A stretch of DNA of 64,000 nt from Sequoia sempervirens (Eukaryota > Streptophyta > Pinopsida > Cupressales > Cupressaceae): assembly GCA_007258455.2 (NCBI GenBank), contig VDFB02270651.1:495831370-495895369 (forward strand). The letters run 5' to 3'. The notes under the pieces were generated by a model that was not told the DNA's origin, made no database searches, and saw only the letters and a list, made by a program, of their open reading frames with translations. The position numbers and the translations under genes are program-made. Positions within the stretch are counted from its first letter, which is position 1. Each line of letters begins with the position of its first letter. Below are positions 14,401-29,400 of this stretch, one piece after another.

Positions 14401-17400
14401 CTCTCCACCTTAGTATTCTCGTCCTTGGCATCTATTCCAGAGTAATCCAGGAGATCAACCTTGAATCAAGGCAGGCCGTATGGTACCAAGGTTGACTGGT
14501 GGATAACTTCAAAATCCGGAGACTCTCTAAATCAGCTAACTTCCTGAAAGGTACAAATATTCTATAACAACCTCCATATTCTCTCACGAACCATGTTCTA
14601 ACTCTCTCTTTATCTCAGCATCTTGATAAAATGTCACCAAATCTAATGATTGAGAACATAAGATGGCTGCCTCCTCTTCCTTCCTAGCTGAGTCTCCATC
14701 CAAGATGAATCTCTGCTAATGCTACTAGAAGGGTCTGCACTAACGACAGGAGGTACTGATGAGAGTGAGTGTGTAGAAGACCCACTGCGAGGTGGAGAAT
14801 CCAAGTCCAATTCAATGTGAATTGGGACCGGTGACGGCTCTGAAACCAATGTAGGAGCTTGAGGCTGAACCTCAGGTACTGGCGGGCTCTGAGCTGATCT
14901 CTGAACTGGCTCTGTGATAAGCTACCACCGGCCGCCTCAATGTGAAGCCAGTGGCAAGCCTTGCCCTTGGAATTATTTTACGCTGCAATTTTAGGAGGGT
15001 TGCCTCCCTCTTCTTTGCATAGGTTTTACTTGCTAGCAGCGTAGATTCTACCACCACTACTGGCGCTCTGCTCGCGCTTTACTTTCTTGTCTCCTCTCAC
15101 GCCAGGTAAAGTATACCGCTCGATAACTCTACCAGACTCCTTGATCACCACATACTCTTTGGCTTACTCAATCTACTACCGCACCAAGGTGTCGACTGTT
15201 TCTTCAAAAAACTGAGAAGAACCTCTCCTCATCACCCCATAAACCTCCCACATCCTCCCCACAAGAAACGTAACTGGGTGGAGAGAGAGAACTGCTCTAC
15301 AAACCTCAAGTCATCGAGCAATTTGCCCAAGAATCTACAGAAGGCTTCCTATGGATACAAAGCCTGAGTATGAGTCAGATAATGACTCGAAGGTCATAGC
15401 ACGTTTCACAAGGTACTTTATGATGACATTTTCAAGTTCCTCATTCCGCGATCTTGCATCACCGTCAATTTTGCACCATCACATTCCAAACCGGAAAGGA
15501 AAGTTGAGGATGGTCTGTGGCTCATGGGCGAGAAGACGGCGTAACGACCAAGTGCATCCGCCAAGGAATTCTCGCCAAAGATTGTCTTATCCGAAGGATA
15601 ACGTGGTAGCATAGCTGGATTTCCTGTGAAGCCGTAAACTCGGATGTAGGTGTATGTTGGGAATTGAATAAACCAATCCGCCCATCCATCCATCGCTGCC
15701 CTAGCAACTGCCGAGATATGAACATGCAACTCCCGGTCCAAGTTCCTCACTGTATAAGTCAAGAAAGCCTCGCGGAACACGCTTTGAAATGACGTCACCG
15801 TGAACCTGGCTTCCATCACAATACCATAAACCTTCTCAACAAAGGAGAATGCTCACTGCGGTTAAGTCCTCTGAATCGACCGATATGATCAAATACACGA
15901 TATGAACACATGGAAACTCATGAGCAACTAAGAAACCCAGAATCGTGGTGGTGGAGAATGTCAGCCGATGAAGGATGCCTACCATACGTTCCGTAAAATG
16001 ATGCACTAATAATGTAATACATCTGCTACAAGATTTGCATGTGCTTGACCCGGTATACTCTATTCAAGAGTGATTTTGGGAATCAAAGGTGACTATCCTT
16101 ATACTCACCATGACCCACATTGTTTGGCAATCTGTTTTTCGCTTGTTTTGACCATCTTTCTGCCATCTTCTTCTGACACTTGTCCAGATCAGCATCAAAT
16201 GCCTGCTCACACTGCTCCATAGAAATAACCAAATTGTTTGGGTGTTGTGGAATGCCAAAACTCCTTTCAATGTCCACAGTTTGAGATCAGAATGACCTCA
16301 CTGGTCGACCGACGCCATTCACGAGTAGTCGGATTGTAATGCTTAATGCAAGCCATCACAAACTCAACGCAGTGAACGGAGATAGGTATGGAAGCGGCCT
16401 CTAGTAAACCAGACTGCTCAATATTCTGAATGATTGAACTTCTGATTTTAACTGGGTCTAGTACTACCTCTGGCAATACTTTGTGAAGATCTGTCTCAAC
16501 CAACCTGCGGAAATCATGTGTAAGGACGGTTTTGGTCCTGTATTCAAGCTGAGTGAACTGCATTTTGAAAAACTCGCCTGTTGACTGTGAACTTGGCTAT
16601 GTTCTGACAAGATTTCTGGAATCTAAAAATAGCGCTAGAGTTAAAAATAGCCTTTTGAAGAATTATTTTCAGCGAAAAATCCGAGATATGGGTTTTGTCC
16701 AGAAAAGGATTCTAAGACAACCCAGAAGGTCAGATTTTGCGAAAATTCAACTTCTACTCGATTGTACAAAGATTTTCACTTGAGAAAATTAGCAATTCGA
16801 GAACGAATGTTCTGAAGCTAAAATTCGTGAAAAATCAAGCGCACAAATTCAACTCGAGGAAATTATATGGAAACGATCCAGATACTGAGACTTGCCAAAT
16901 TCGCCAATTTCAGGAACATGCACAATGTATATTATGAGAAATCTGAGATTCAAAGGATGCAAAAGACGTTTTTTGATGTCTTCTTCTATGAAAATCGCCC
17001 AAGATTTCTTGAGATAACTGATAATTGTGAACTTGAATCTGCAAAAAGATTGATTAAATGAAATCGCCCCTGAGAATTGATGAAGATTCTGCCTCTGAAC
17101 TGGAAAAATTCGCTTTGGAATTGAAAACCACGAATTGCTCCTCTTGAAATTTGCGCCTTTTAATGAAAGAAATTCGATTTTCTCTGAAGAAAATACGAAT
17201 TTGTATGAATTTTGAGGTTTCGCCTTTTGAGATGAGATGAAATTCGCCTTTGAAACCTCTGAAAGATTTGCGAATTTGAGACGCCTTAAAGGAATTAAGG
17301 ATTTGCGAATTGTCTTGAAGTTTGAAATATGCGCCTCTTTCTCCTTCTGAAGAAATACGAACTTGCTTGAACTTACTTTGAATTTATAAAATTCGATTTC

Positions 17401-20400
17401 TTTTGAAGGAAATGAATTTGCCTTAGGAAGAATCACGAATTCACTCAAGATTAATTGCTCTTGAGAAAATCGAACTCTCTTTGAAAGCTTTGTGAAGAAC
17501 AATGAAGATGGCGCCTGTATAAATAATAATCAATTCGCACCACTTAGCAACTGCAAGAATTCATAAACCCTAACCAGAATAGAAAGCCTCTGATTGGTTG
17601 CCTTTCAGTTCAACTGCCACTGTCTGAAGTTCAAATTTGAAAATAATAATAAAATAATTATTATGTAATGGCGCCAAAAATAGAAACACCATCTAAAAAT
17701 AGACATATTCTGAACTTCAGTTGACAAACTGGTTGAAGCTCTGAGATTCATCGTCATGCTTCCACGACTTCGAAAAGTCATCACATGAGCAAATTGGCGT
17801 CCATTTGCTCAAGATACTTCATTTTTAATTAAATCCCTATTTTAGTAGGTCACAAAGACTGCCGCTGATCGGCTAACTGGAGACCCATTCTATGACCGTG
17901 ATAGCAGGATCATCCGATAATCAACTGAAACTCATCAACAAGGAAGAAATGTTCCATTGGAGACACAATCACAAATCCATCGCTTAACCTCTTGAAAATT
18001 AGGCGACGGATTAAAATTGTTTTACGTTCCAGAATTAAAGCCTTCTAAACCCGCCATCCGGCACTTCCAGCCGACGGAACGGAACTGGCCGATAATGACG
18101 GTTTCACGCAGATGATCGAGATATTCGGCAGATCCAATGATCAGCTACACGCATGCAAAAGCCGAAAGCAGGGCTCAAAAGAAAAGCGCCTGCTCAGCAA
18201 CTTTGGATTATTTCAACGGGGTAAATCAAACGTCAAGCAAACACCTACTTTATTTACCATATTCGAGTCGGGTGACCGGATTCAAAGCGCGATCCGTTTT
18301 AACTACCAGAGGGTTTCAAGAGAAAGCCACCGAGGTGTCGCGTTAAACCGCCGCAAGACTCGTAAATTTACCATAAAGTGTTTACCGCCTCCCATCTAGC
18401 CATTTTCTCAACATTTTCTACATCTTTACCAGTATTACTTACACCAGTTATCTTTCGCGACGCGACGAAAGGATCGCTAAATGTCGGCAATACTATGTTC
18501 GTTGGAAAGATAAATTGATTACGCCAATAGTCGGAAGACTTCAACGCTAACGGGTTTCATCCGATCGGTCTCCTCGGCAAGCGCTACTTTAAGACCATGA
18601 AAATGCACTAAAAACCATTTGTTGGTCCGCCCGTAAAATTACGTGCTCGGTAGAATCTCTGCCATGACCACCAGGAACGTCGGATCGACAAGCTGAATGA
18701 TGCGTTGCGGAGCTAGGCTAGTATACTACTGATGTCGTGAAGACTTCCGTCATGAAATTCCCGCATCCGAGGGGTTCTTAGGCCACTTTGGCTTGTACTT
18801 GCACTGGGCAAAAATGGAGAAGCTCAGAAATGTGAAAACTCCATTTTAAGTTGTTCTTCGGACGACTGCCGCCTGAACTCTGAAAGTCGGATGACTGCAC
18901 TTGATATCTCGTCGGATAAGCAGACTAGCTGTGAACAAATTGAATGTCTTCGGCAACGAAACTGACAAGATTTACCCTTGCCTTGAAATGGGCGCCCTCA
19001 GGCTAGAGGCGCGCTTTTGCCTGAAAAGAGCAAAATTTCCATCTCCTAAAATTTAGGGATTTTACTTCACGCTGACAACCGGAGTCGGAGTTCAACTAAC
19101 AGCTCACTGGATAGCTCAGCCGCATTCTAAGAGATTGACTGTATGCTTGAACACTTCAGACAAGATCTTGACCTCCAAAAAACTGGGCGCCCCTGAGCTA
19201 TACTTGCACTTTGAGGCTTTTCCTCTGAAAAATCTCCATGATTTGATCACTGAAAACTCTATCTCGATCATTGAAACGACCATCTACAATATGAAATGCC
19301 GTCGTGAGATGCTCCTCCATCGTGAAAATCTTCATTTTGAGTCTCTTCTTCAGGTTCTGTTCAATATAACTGACTTTGACTGACAAATATTGACAAAAAC
19401 TCCATGCTTGACATTGCCCAAAACGGTATTTTACAACATTTTAGCAAAGTTTAGACTTTAAAATGCAAAATGCCTTAATGAAGCAAAAAATTTGGTTTGG
19501 GTACAACAGTTACAAAAGTCTACAAATGTTTAAAAATAAAAATTACTTATTTGCAATAGAATTTTGATTACAAGAGGCTAGAGGAAAAAATACTCTTACC
19601 TCTGGAGGTACCACTTGTTTGTTGCTTTGTTTGATAACTTAAATACATGAATTAATAATGGAGAAGACAATGCATACCAATAACATGCATTAAATATATA
19701 TTTATTCGCACATGAAATTATTATAGAAGAAGACCAGAGATGGTCAGCCAAGGATCAGAGTTGATCCGATTAGACCATACTACTCTCTTTAACAATAAAC
19801 AATGTATTTAAAGGACCCGATGATTTAAAAGAAGAACAATTTGTCAACCAACCGACGCTTATAACTACCTAAAGCTGACAACCAATTAATACAAAGAATT
19901 AATACATAGTCACATAAACAATATTATCAAAGCATAATAACCATTGTACACCGACTACATATCCTCCCCAAAATATAAAAGTTGTCTTCCAGATGACAAG
20001 CAAGCATCAAGTAACATTAGGGAAGACTTGCCAAATTGATGATGATATTGTACACAAGGACTTGTAGACAAACTTAGAAGTGTACATTGCAAACTCGGAC
20101 TTGGAGTGTACTTTGCAATTCAAATGAGTGCAATGGGGGTCAAGGGGCAGCGCCCCCAATGGGGTCATGGGGCAACACCCCTAGCGAGGTCGAGGGAAAG
20201 CCCAATTTAAGACCTTCAAAACCACACAAAACTCCATGGTGTGCACATCATTTTCATGATTTTTAAGAGGCTCCAAACAATATTGACAAAGCCAAAAAAT
20301 AGAGATTTCAGTGTGATGTGGTGTTGACATACAATGAAATAATTTGCAAACCGTATGTGGGAGAATAAGTTCACTCAGAGCCATACATAGCAAAATTGGC

Positions 20401-23400
20401 ACCATACGAAGGCCAATGTACCCTATTCGTTCAAATTCTAAACTGGTCGTACATTGTGATTTTGGAGCAACCATACAATATAATGATTCGATGGTTGTAT
20501 TGTGTGGAAGCCTACCCACCGTACTACATAAAAACCTACAAATCGTACGGTTGGAGTCCTTGCATGCCATACGATGTTCAATATTACCAATCGTACATTG
20601 CACACAATCTTCGATTTTGGTCATACAATGTGTGAACATACAGGTCGTACAATTGTTGGTTTTGCAAGTCGTATGACATCACTCCTGTCTGTGTAAACGA
20701 TTGTCAAATGTTGTACAATGGTGGTTTGATTCTACCATGCAGTGCTACACCGTACGAACCATGACTTAAATATGTTTCGTACCTTTGTTGTTGATGTCGT
20801 ACTATGAGATCTATGTCGTACTATGGAGGTCGTATGGTGGAGTGATTGCTCCGTCGCCTTCAGAATAATTCAACCCGTTGTAAGATGACCCATCATATGA
20901 CGTGGATGGTGAGTCATACGGTGTGCGGAAATCAATGCAAAAGATTGATTGGCCATATGCTATGATGATGCCATCGTATAGTTGAAATTGATCATACATT
21001 GTAAGAGGCTGAGCACTAGGAGGTCCTACAATGTAGGGTGTGGACAGTGACGAAGGTAGGATGTTGTACCATGCAAAGAGGAGTGTGACGATGTTGTACG
21101 ATGCACTTAATGAGTGGTTGCTTTCGTCATACAACTTGAAGGAGGCTGCACAGAGGGTGATGTTTCCTACTAGGAGGATAATGTCGTACAATATATTTGA
21201 TCATTGCTTTAAACTGTGCTTGTGACCACTGAATGTTATATCGACTAGTGAATGGTTTAGTTGTATGATGTCATGAATGTTTGGATGCCTTCGTCGATGG
21301 TGCCATATAGTGTGTGAAGGTCGAGGGATATGTTGAATGAATGATTGGAGTGGAAGTCATACAATGTGAGGAATGACTAGGCGCTTGTTATGATTTATTC
21401 CCTTTGTTGAGTGAAGGCTCACTAGATTTTGCCATCATACTATGCGACGGGGTTTAAGAACCCATTGTGCAATGTAGCTTGGTTGTATGACATAATCTAA
21501 TCATTAATATAGTCAGACTGTGTAATCTGGATTTTTATGTGATTGTGCCTTTATTATTTTCTCTTTCAATCATTGAATAATATTTTTTCCTCTTCCTTTC
21601 CATAGTTTCCTTATTTTCTAATTTTCTTTTCCTTTTTCTATAAATTTTATGTGAATTTTATTTAACTTGACCAATATTTGTACGCTCCATGTTAAATATT
21701 TTGCTCTTAGTACTCTAGGGTGTATTGTTCGTTATTTTGCATTCTTCTACAATATCAAATAGCTCCGCAGCAACTATCATCTTTTGCCAACCATGGACTG
21801 CATCCCATGCACATAAACCATCCAACTTTCCAAAATCATTTTTCTCTTCACTGAGAGTTGTAGCTTCAAGAAAATTATAAGTCAACAGAAATACCTCAGA
21901 GTCCTCCATTTGCCAATGAAATAGGCCATGAAGAGAATTTGTTTCATTGTCCAAACATGACTGTAACTCCAAAATTCCTTCATTGTTTGGTTCCATCGAA
22001 CCTTGACTCTTCGTCCATTCTTCTCCAGAGTCTAAATATGACGAATCCGAGGAGGATGCTTCCTTACTGACTACTTGGTTTTTCAAATCAATTATATATT
22101 TCTGACCCTTATTGTCAATGCAAATTGTATTCTTCTTCTAGTCATAATTAGCTTTGGCTGCCACCAACCAACCCTAACCTAACAATGCATCATACGCTTT
22201 CTTCCTTAATGCAATGACCACAAAGTTCAACAAAAATGCTTGGGTTTCGATCATTACCTTTTGTCCCATTAAAAATCCAAGTACCTTAATACCTTGTTGT
22301 TCTACACCCACCAGTTGAAAAGTTGGCGATCAAATGGTCAACTTGCCACAACTTCTCCAAGTGTCTTCAGGAAGTACATTCACCACTAGCTATTGAGAGA
22401 GATCTACCCAAACACTAAATCACAAAAATTGGAGTCTTTACTTATATCTTACAAGTTACAAAATGCCAATATTAATAAAATATTACTTGTTAACTTTTAA
22501 ATATCTTATTTGTAGGTTCTTAAGGGAAAAATTGGGCTAGAATCCCATACACCAAATCTTCAAAAGCTACCCCTCTGAATTTTCTCTCATTCTTGTAGCA
22601 CTTTTTGGCCAAGTGCACCTAAAATTCAATTGATTCCATTCACACAAATAAATGCAATAAGTTGACTCAACAATAATCTTTTACTTTTCAAAACTTAATA
22701 AATCATAGCAGTAGCACTTTAAAACTTAATCATCCACAACAATAACACACATTGAAGATCTAGCAATTAAGAACACAAGACGAACACACGATTTACATGG
22801 AAACCCTTGCAGGAGAAAACCATGGCAAAATATTGCTTATATAAAACTTCTCTTGCAATCTTCGTAGGAACCAACCCATTGAAAAAACCAATCCTCACTT
22901 ACAAGATTTGTAGGCACCAACCCACTGGAGACACCAATCCCCACCACTGAGCACCAACCCAACAAGAGACACCAATCTCTTCTAATGAGAGGCACCAATC
23001 TCGAAATGAATATTGTGTTTGCCTTCTTGAGTATCGCTGATTCTATATGCTTCACAAATTTGCCTTAATACCTTCACAAAAATAAGCTATAAAATCTGCC
23101 TTAAGGTCTGCTATAATTTCACTTGCAAATCTGATCACAACTTCTTGACATATATTTCTGCCTTAATGTCTATTGTAGTAAACTCAGATCTGCTCATAAA
23201 ACTTTATACATATGATCAAAATCCTCCATAAATCTGATCATTAACACACAACTATCACACTCATAAATTGGATTGAACGCAATGAAATGAATCCTAGATG
23301 CAACAAAATTTTATTTCGCCATCAAAATCCACATAGGTATGTAAATACAATTTCAATTAAGGATGTTTGCTTTGCAATACATATTCTTCAATTACATTGC

Positions 23401-26400
23401 TACTTTGTATTCTTATTTTTCTTCTACAATCTATTTACTATGATAAACTCTATCACAGCTCCCATGTCCTCCCCTGCATACTTCTCCCCACTTCTTTCCT
23501 TGCTACTCGCTTACTCTAGTTCCCTCTCTTGCCCACAACGCCTCCTCTCGAAACTCCTCTCAACCCCAATCAGCATTCACTCTGCACCATCACTATGGTG
23601 CAAGGCCTGTATTATTTTTACTTTGCATATTTTTCTTGTCTTTTCCTTGTTCCCCTATACTCGACCCCACTCCATTTCTTTATTTTCATACATTATACCC
23701 TATCTCCCCATGTCGTGCCCCTCCTCATCTACTTACTTACCTCACATTGCCCAAGGTTGTGCACATGGTTTTTTTTATGGCAAAAATTCTATTTTTGTAT
23801 TATTTTGGTGATCCCTTCATCCTTGGATGGCTTCCCACTTCTACCACAACCCCTGATCTTCTTTTATTGTTACCATATCAATATGTATTCTCCAAGCAGC
23901 GTTAACTTAATCCTACACCCCTTCACTACCTCGTCTCTTCCCCTTCTACAAGTGTGGAGCCCCATCCATATGCTGGCATTAAAATATATTTGTTTATATT
24001 TATTGTTATTGACAACCGAAAAAAACAGCAATCACTTGGTTCCATTGAAGTCGATTTTCCAATCAAACTATAGTAAGAAGTTACATTAGGCAAATTAGAG
24101 ATTAGTTATTCATTTCATTTCAATAATCGACCATTCAAAACCAATTGAAATTCATTGCAATCAAACAATTGAAACTAAAGATATAAATTGAAAATACAAC
24201 ACTTTGTCAAATGCAATGACAATAATGCCGCTTTGCTCAACCTCCACAGTCCATAGATCCAAAATTAAATTGCAATCTGAAATGAAAATCAAACCAAATA
24301 GGAAACCAGACTAAAATATTTTGGGTGATGCAGATTACTCATTCGCCCAAATGCTCCTACATCACTCCACCTTTCTACTAGACCGCAATGACTCCTTTGC
24401 CACATCAATGTCATCCAATGACAATCAAATCTCCCCTACTTTTGCTATAGCCACATACTCCATAGCTTGCCTCTTGAAATCAGCAATCCCATCCTCTATA
24501 AACAAAGAGGGCTCATTATCCTACATGATCTAATCATTATAGGGATCAAACTCATCCAATTCAATAGGTTGCCATGATTTGTCCTTCACATTGGATAAAA
24601 ACTAGGTCATTGCAATGTTGTTGAGTCAACATATTACACTTCTTTGTGTGCATGGCATCAAACAAACTCCAATTGCCAAGCAAATAGAAGCACTAGAAGG
24701 TTGAGATAGAATTTAGAAGGCCAACTTTCGAAGATTTAAGGTATTTCCACCGCGGTCTCCCACTGAGAACCTACAAATAGGATATTCAAGAGTTTGTAAA
24801 TAAACAAAATTCTATTAATAATTGTAATTTGTAACTTGCAAGATATAATAAGACTTCACTTTTTCTTACCTTGTGTCTGTGTAGATCTTCCTCAAATAGC
24901 TAGTGGTGAAGAAAAAAGCCTCTCCCTAGCTTACTTATGATTTTGCGACTCTGAAATGATATGATTTTGCAACTCTGAAATGATGAGGTCTCTCTCCTCA
25001 GCCTCAAGTTTCATCCTCTCAAAGCATGTGGAGAGGCCTTCCATAACCTACCCATTAGCATGTGTGAAACTATTGGAAAAAAAACTCGAGGTTGAGGTAG
25101 TACCCCACTGCATGAATGGGTTGGAAGAGTTGATCATTCCACCTTCAATCGATAATCCCCTAAAAAGAGGCAAATCTACTTACATCCCCCTATGATAGTT
25201 TTGGATGGCCTTTTTGGCCCTATCTGTAAAGTGCCTTGCCAAATCTGATCCAAAAACACTGATTTTCTACCTTTGGAATTTTGACAAACACTTTGCTTGC
25301 AACCTCCAATTTGCTGATGTTTTGTTTCAGTTTGCTTGAAGTGGTTTGGTTTTGATGCTAATGATAGTTTGAAGCATAAAAATGATTGCAATGTAACTAA
25401 ATGAAAGACTAGAATGATATGCAACTTCTTTTTGTTCTTTTCCAAATGCAAATACATGAAATTCTGATATGAAATGCACACTTACAGCCAAGAGGTATTT
25501 CTACAAACACTTGGCATGCAAACTAAATTCAATACAATGCAAGCATATATGAAAGGCATTTTATCAAATAGTTGTCATGCAATCAGCCATTGACATTTAG
25601 TCATACAATTGTCATGAAATCCTTATATCTCCAAATTGTTATTGCAAAGTATTTGGTTGTATACAATTGAAATGCAATACATATATATCAGCCAAGACTC
25701 TTCGCAAACATGGAACATATGCAAATCAACTAAGGTTGCTGCAACTACTGATATGCAATTTCTCTTTGTCTTACACAGCTGTAGATACAATGAATATGAG
25801 CTGATTTAGTCGTCCTTGATTATCTAAGTGAACTAAGACATTACAATGCATAATATGTCAAATGTAAAGAACCTGGTTATCAGCATCAGCTTGTACAAAT
25901 GGATTCGATTCTCTTGCTGGGAACTAAATTCAGTCTTCAAATTGGTGTGGCATTCCTTTATGATGCAAGTCGGCCTTCCTAGATTTTTCTTGGATTTAAT
26001 TGAGCCCTCTTTGACAAAATCGTCCCCCTTTATGGTGCACCCAGCCTAGTGCCAACAATCTGATTTTTCTTCTTTATTATTATCATCTGCAAATATCTCA
26101 ATCTCAGTCGCTTTATCCTTCAAAATTGCCCTTGATTTCGGACTGGAAATTCTTCAACAAAATCTGCACCTTAGACTCCTAAAATCGTCCTCAGCCAAGC
26201 ATGAAGTTCCACCCTTAAAACTGAGAATTTCTTCAAAACTCAAATCTACAACTCCTTCAAAATCGATTTCCTCTTTATTCTTCAAAATTTGGCTACAAGC
26301 CACAAAATTTTGGTACAATGAGAAGAACTGAAATATTCTCCTCTCTCAAGACTAGCTAGGGTTGGTGTTGCACAACCGAAACCAGCAACATAAGAGAATT

Positions 26401-29400
26401 TGACTTCTCCAGCTAAGACAAGCATTCAAGCTCTCTAATATTCAAAAATGTATTTGACTCCTACATATCTCAAATGCCCTCCAAAAGCCACTTATAAAGA
26501 ATTGACAAGAGATTTCAAGAAGCTTCTAGAATAAATTATTATTTTATTCTTTTAAGTGACTTTTTGATATTATTTTATTTTTAGTCACTTTTAATATTAA
26601 ATTAATTAAATATAAAGTTACTTTTTAATTTATTTTTTTTGAATAACCTTTCAAGTAATTAATTTAATATATTCCCCTTATTGCTCCAAATTGGGGACAT
26701 GACACTATCCATGGCCTCATAGATGTATCCCATTGCATTTTGCTCCCCATCCACCAAGCACAAAACCCTCACCAATGGCTCCAATACCTACAAAGTACAA
26801 ACAAATTAAAGTTAAAATGAAACTAAATACTTTTAAATTTAAAACTAAATAATTCAATTTGAAATTTAAATTGAAGTTTGAAGTTAACTTGAAATTCTCG
26901 AAATCTATTTTTACAATCTATGAATATGTTGAATCTAGCCATGCTTCAAAGAAGTCAAAAAACTAGAAATACTTGGCAACGTTAGATAATTAATTAGATG
27001 CAAACCTTGTGGCACCTGATCACACAAGCTCTTTCCCTTTGGTGTGATCTCTCATCAAGTCAAGAACCCATGAATGATTTTATATATATATTCCTTACAT
27101 CTTTCATCTTTTATAGTCAATACCACCCAATCAATTTTGCCTATGTCCAGGTTTGAGAAAGTCAAGCCAATGGGTTGCACAAGGGATCCAAAAAATTGTT
27201 GGATGCCTCCCAAAGCAATCTTTCAGCCACCATGTATGCCGTTACATTGTCAATAACAACTTAACCAAAATTTTGTATGCCCACTTGTAAAACAACCTCT
27301 CCAACATCACACTCAGTTTTACTTTTTTTGTGTTCTTTATTTTATTGGAGGCATCAATTGACTTCAAAACAATCAACTCACCATTTGAAGTGACTAAAAA
27401 AATTGAGAATGTAGTTTCTTCCATCTACCACCCATCTGGAAAAATTGTGCATTCAAACCTCGGCCATTACTACTGATCTTCCACAATTTTTTCACATTTA
27501 CAATAGCATCTTGGATCAACTTGCCACTTGACTCTCTTGAAGAGAGCACCTTGTACCCTTTCTCAACAATTGCCAAAGTTATCACCAAATACACCCAATA
27601 TGGACTCCTTGCCACGTTGAAGGAAAGGTTGTTGTAATACCAAAAAATCACGCATGCCTTATCTACTTCCTTGTGTGCCTTCTTGTTCTACCTCATAGCT
27701 TCCAAAGAAGGTTGTGCTCCATATAAGTTTCTAGGCACAAAAAACTACTACGATTAAGCTCTACTTGAGTTGGATGAGGTGGATGTGTCATATATGCATG
27801 GACTACAACTAAGCCCACAATTCTTTTCATATCTACATTCGATTATTGTAATGTCCCCTTTTTGGGATAACTCTAAATCTGCCCTAATTTATCAATTCCA
27901 AGTGATCACCTTGGGTTTGGGAATGTTTATAGTGCAAGTAGGCCCCTGCAAAGCAAAGTTAGACAATATTTACAAGATAATATTAATTAAAATGCATATA
28001 AGAAAACCAAAGAGAACATGGTTAGGGATACAACTACCTATTTAGACATGCAAATATGTTAGTAGACATTTATAAAATAAGAAAAAATCATTTTATAAGC
28101 ATATTGAATCTTCTTTGGATTTTCCTAATTCATTCTTCCTTGAGTATGATAGTTTGATAGGGTGCCCAAGAAACCCTAGGCCCAAGAGCAGTACGCCCCT
28201 CTTGGCCCCATGTGGCCCTTGCCATCCATATGGGGTGGTGTGCCTAGTGTTCTACTGTTGTTCCCTTGTACCAGAACCATCAATGCTCAATCATATTGAG
28301 AGGTTGAGGGTGCAGCTACAGTAGGGTGTCCTGGATAGTCATTTCCTCTAAGCCCAAGAGCAGTACACCCCTCTTGGCCCATGTGGCCCTTGCCATCCAG
28401 ATGGGTGGTGTACTTAAAGGGTGACCTCACATGTTGTTTCCCCTTCAGTAGGCCCTCAATCTCCTCTATCATGGCTAATTACCACAGTCAGACATTGTAA
28501 ATATTATTGCATAATGTAGTCACATATTGAATCAGTGACACAGATCAATAATATATCCATTATATGATAACTCAGACTTATGCAAATATACAGAGCTGTT
28601 ATTATCTGGACTAATAAATATAAACAACAAATTATATGTAATTGCATACAATAATGTTAATGGAGCAAACATATCAGCAATGTTATAAGACAACTACTAG
28701 CATACATAATTTTACTATTCCAAATAACACCGATAGAAATAAATAACATCAACTTGAATAAATATCATTATGTGTAAATTGTTAGTTTTCCACACTATTA
28801 TTTAAATTCATAATGCATTTCTCAAACTCATTATTTAAATTTACAAAGTATTTACCTTTATACTTACTGCTGATTGACCTGCAGATTCCTCTTCTCTTCC
28901 ATTACAAATATTTATCTAACTTATTATTCAAATTCATAGAATACTTACCTCCTTGTTGCTGGTCAATTCTGCAGATATCCTCTATTTCTCCAAGCCACGG
29001 TTTCCTATATCTATTGATGAACAGATTTAGAAAATATTTTTATTAAATGATTCCCTCTCTGTCAGAATATATTCTTCTTTTCATTCCATTTTTCTGCTTA
29101 TATCCTTATATCTGAAAATATTCCCTAAACTCAACTCCCCTGTCTCACTATCTTCCTTCTTCCATTTATACCTTTATGAAGAGATACATCTCTTTTGAAA
29201 AGTAATAACTATTCAAAGAGTTATGACCTCTCTTAAATAACTGTTCTCCTTAATCTTTGATCACTGCCCTCCTTTTATCTATATCAACTTTCTACATTTT
29301 AATTACCTCTATCCCTACTTTTTGAATCGCTAGCTTTTGTTAATGACAGCCTTAGACCTATTCCCTGTTCTCATTAACTGCTGTCCTCTTTATACGATTT

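Noticed and set aside
16849..17502. 217-codon minus-strand open frame
   Set aside because: Low-complexity K/F/S-rich text made from repeated gaaattcg-type words; no conserved motif. Treated as retroelement leader.
23287..24089. Open frames of 174-186 codons on the plus strand
   Set aside because: They fall in a C/T-rich stretch where all three plus frames are open; composition explains them.
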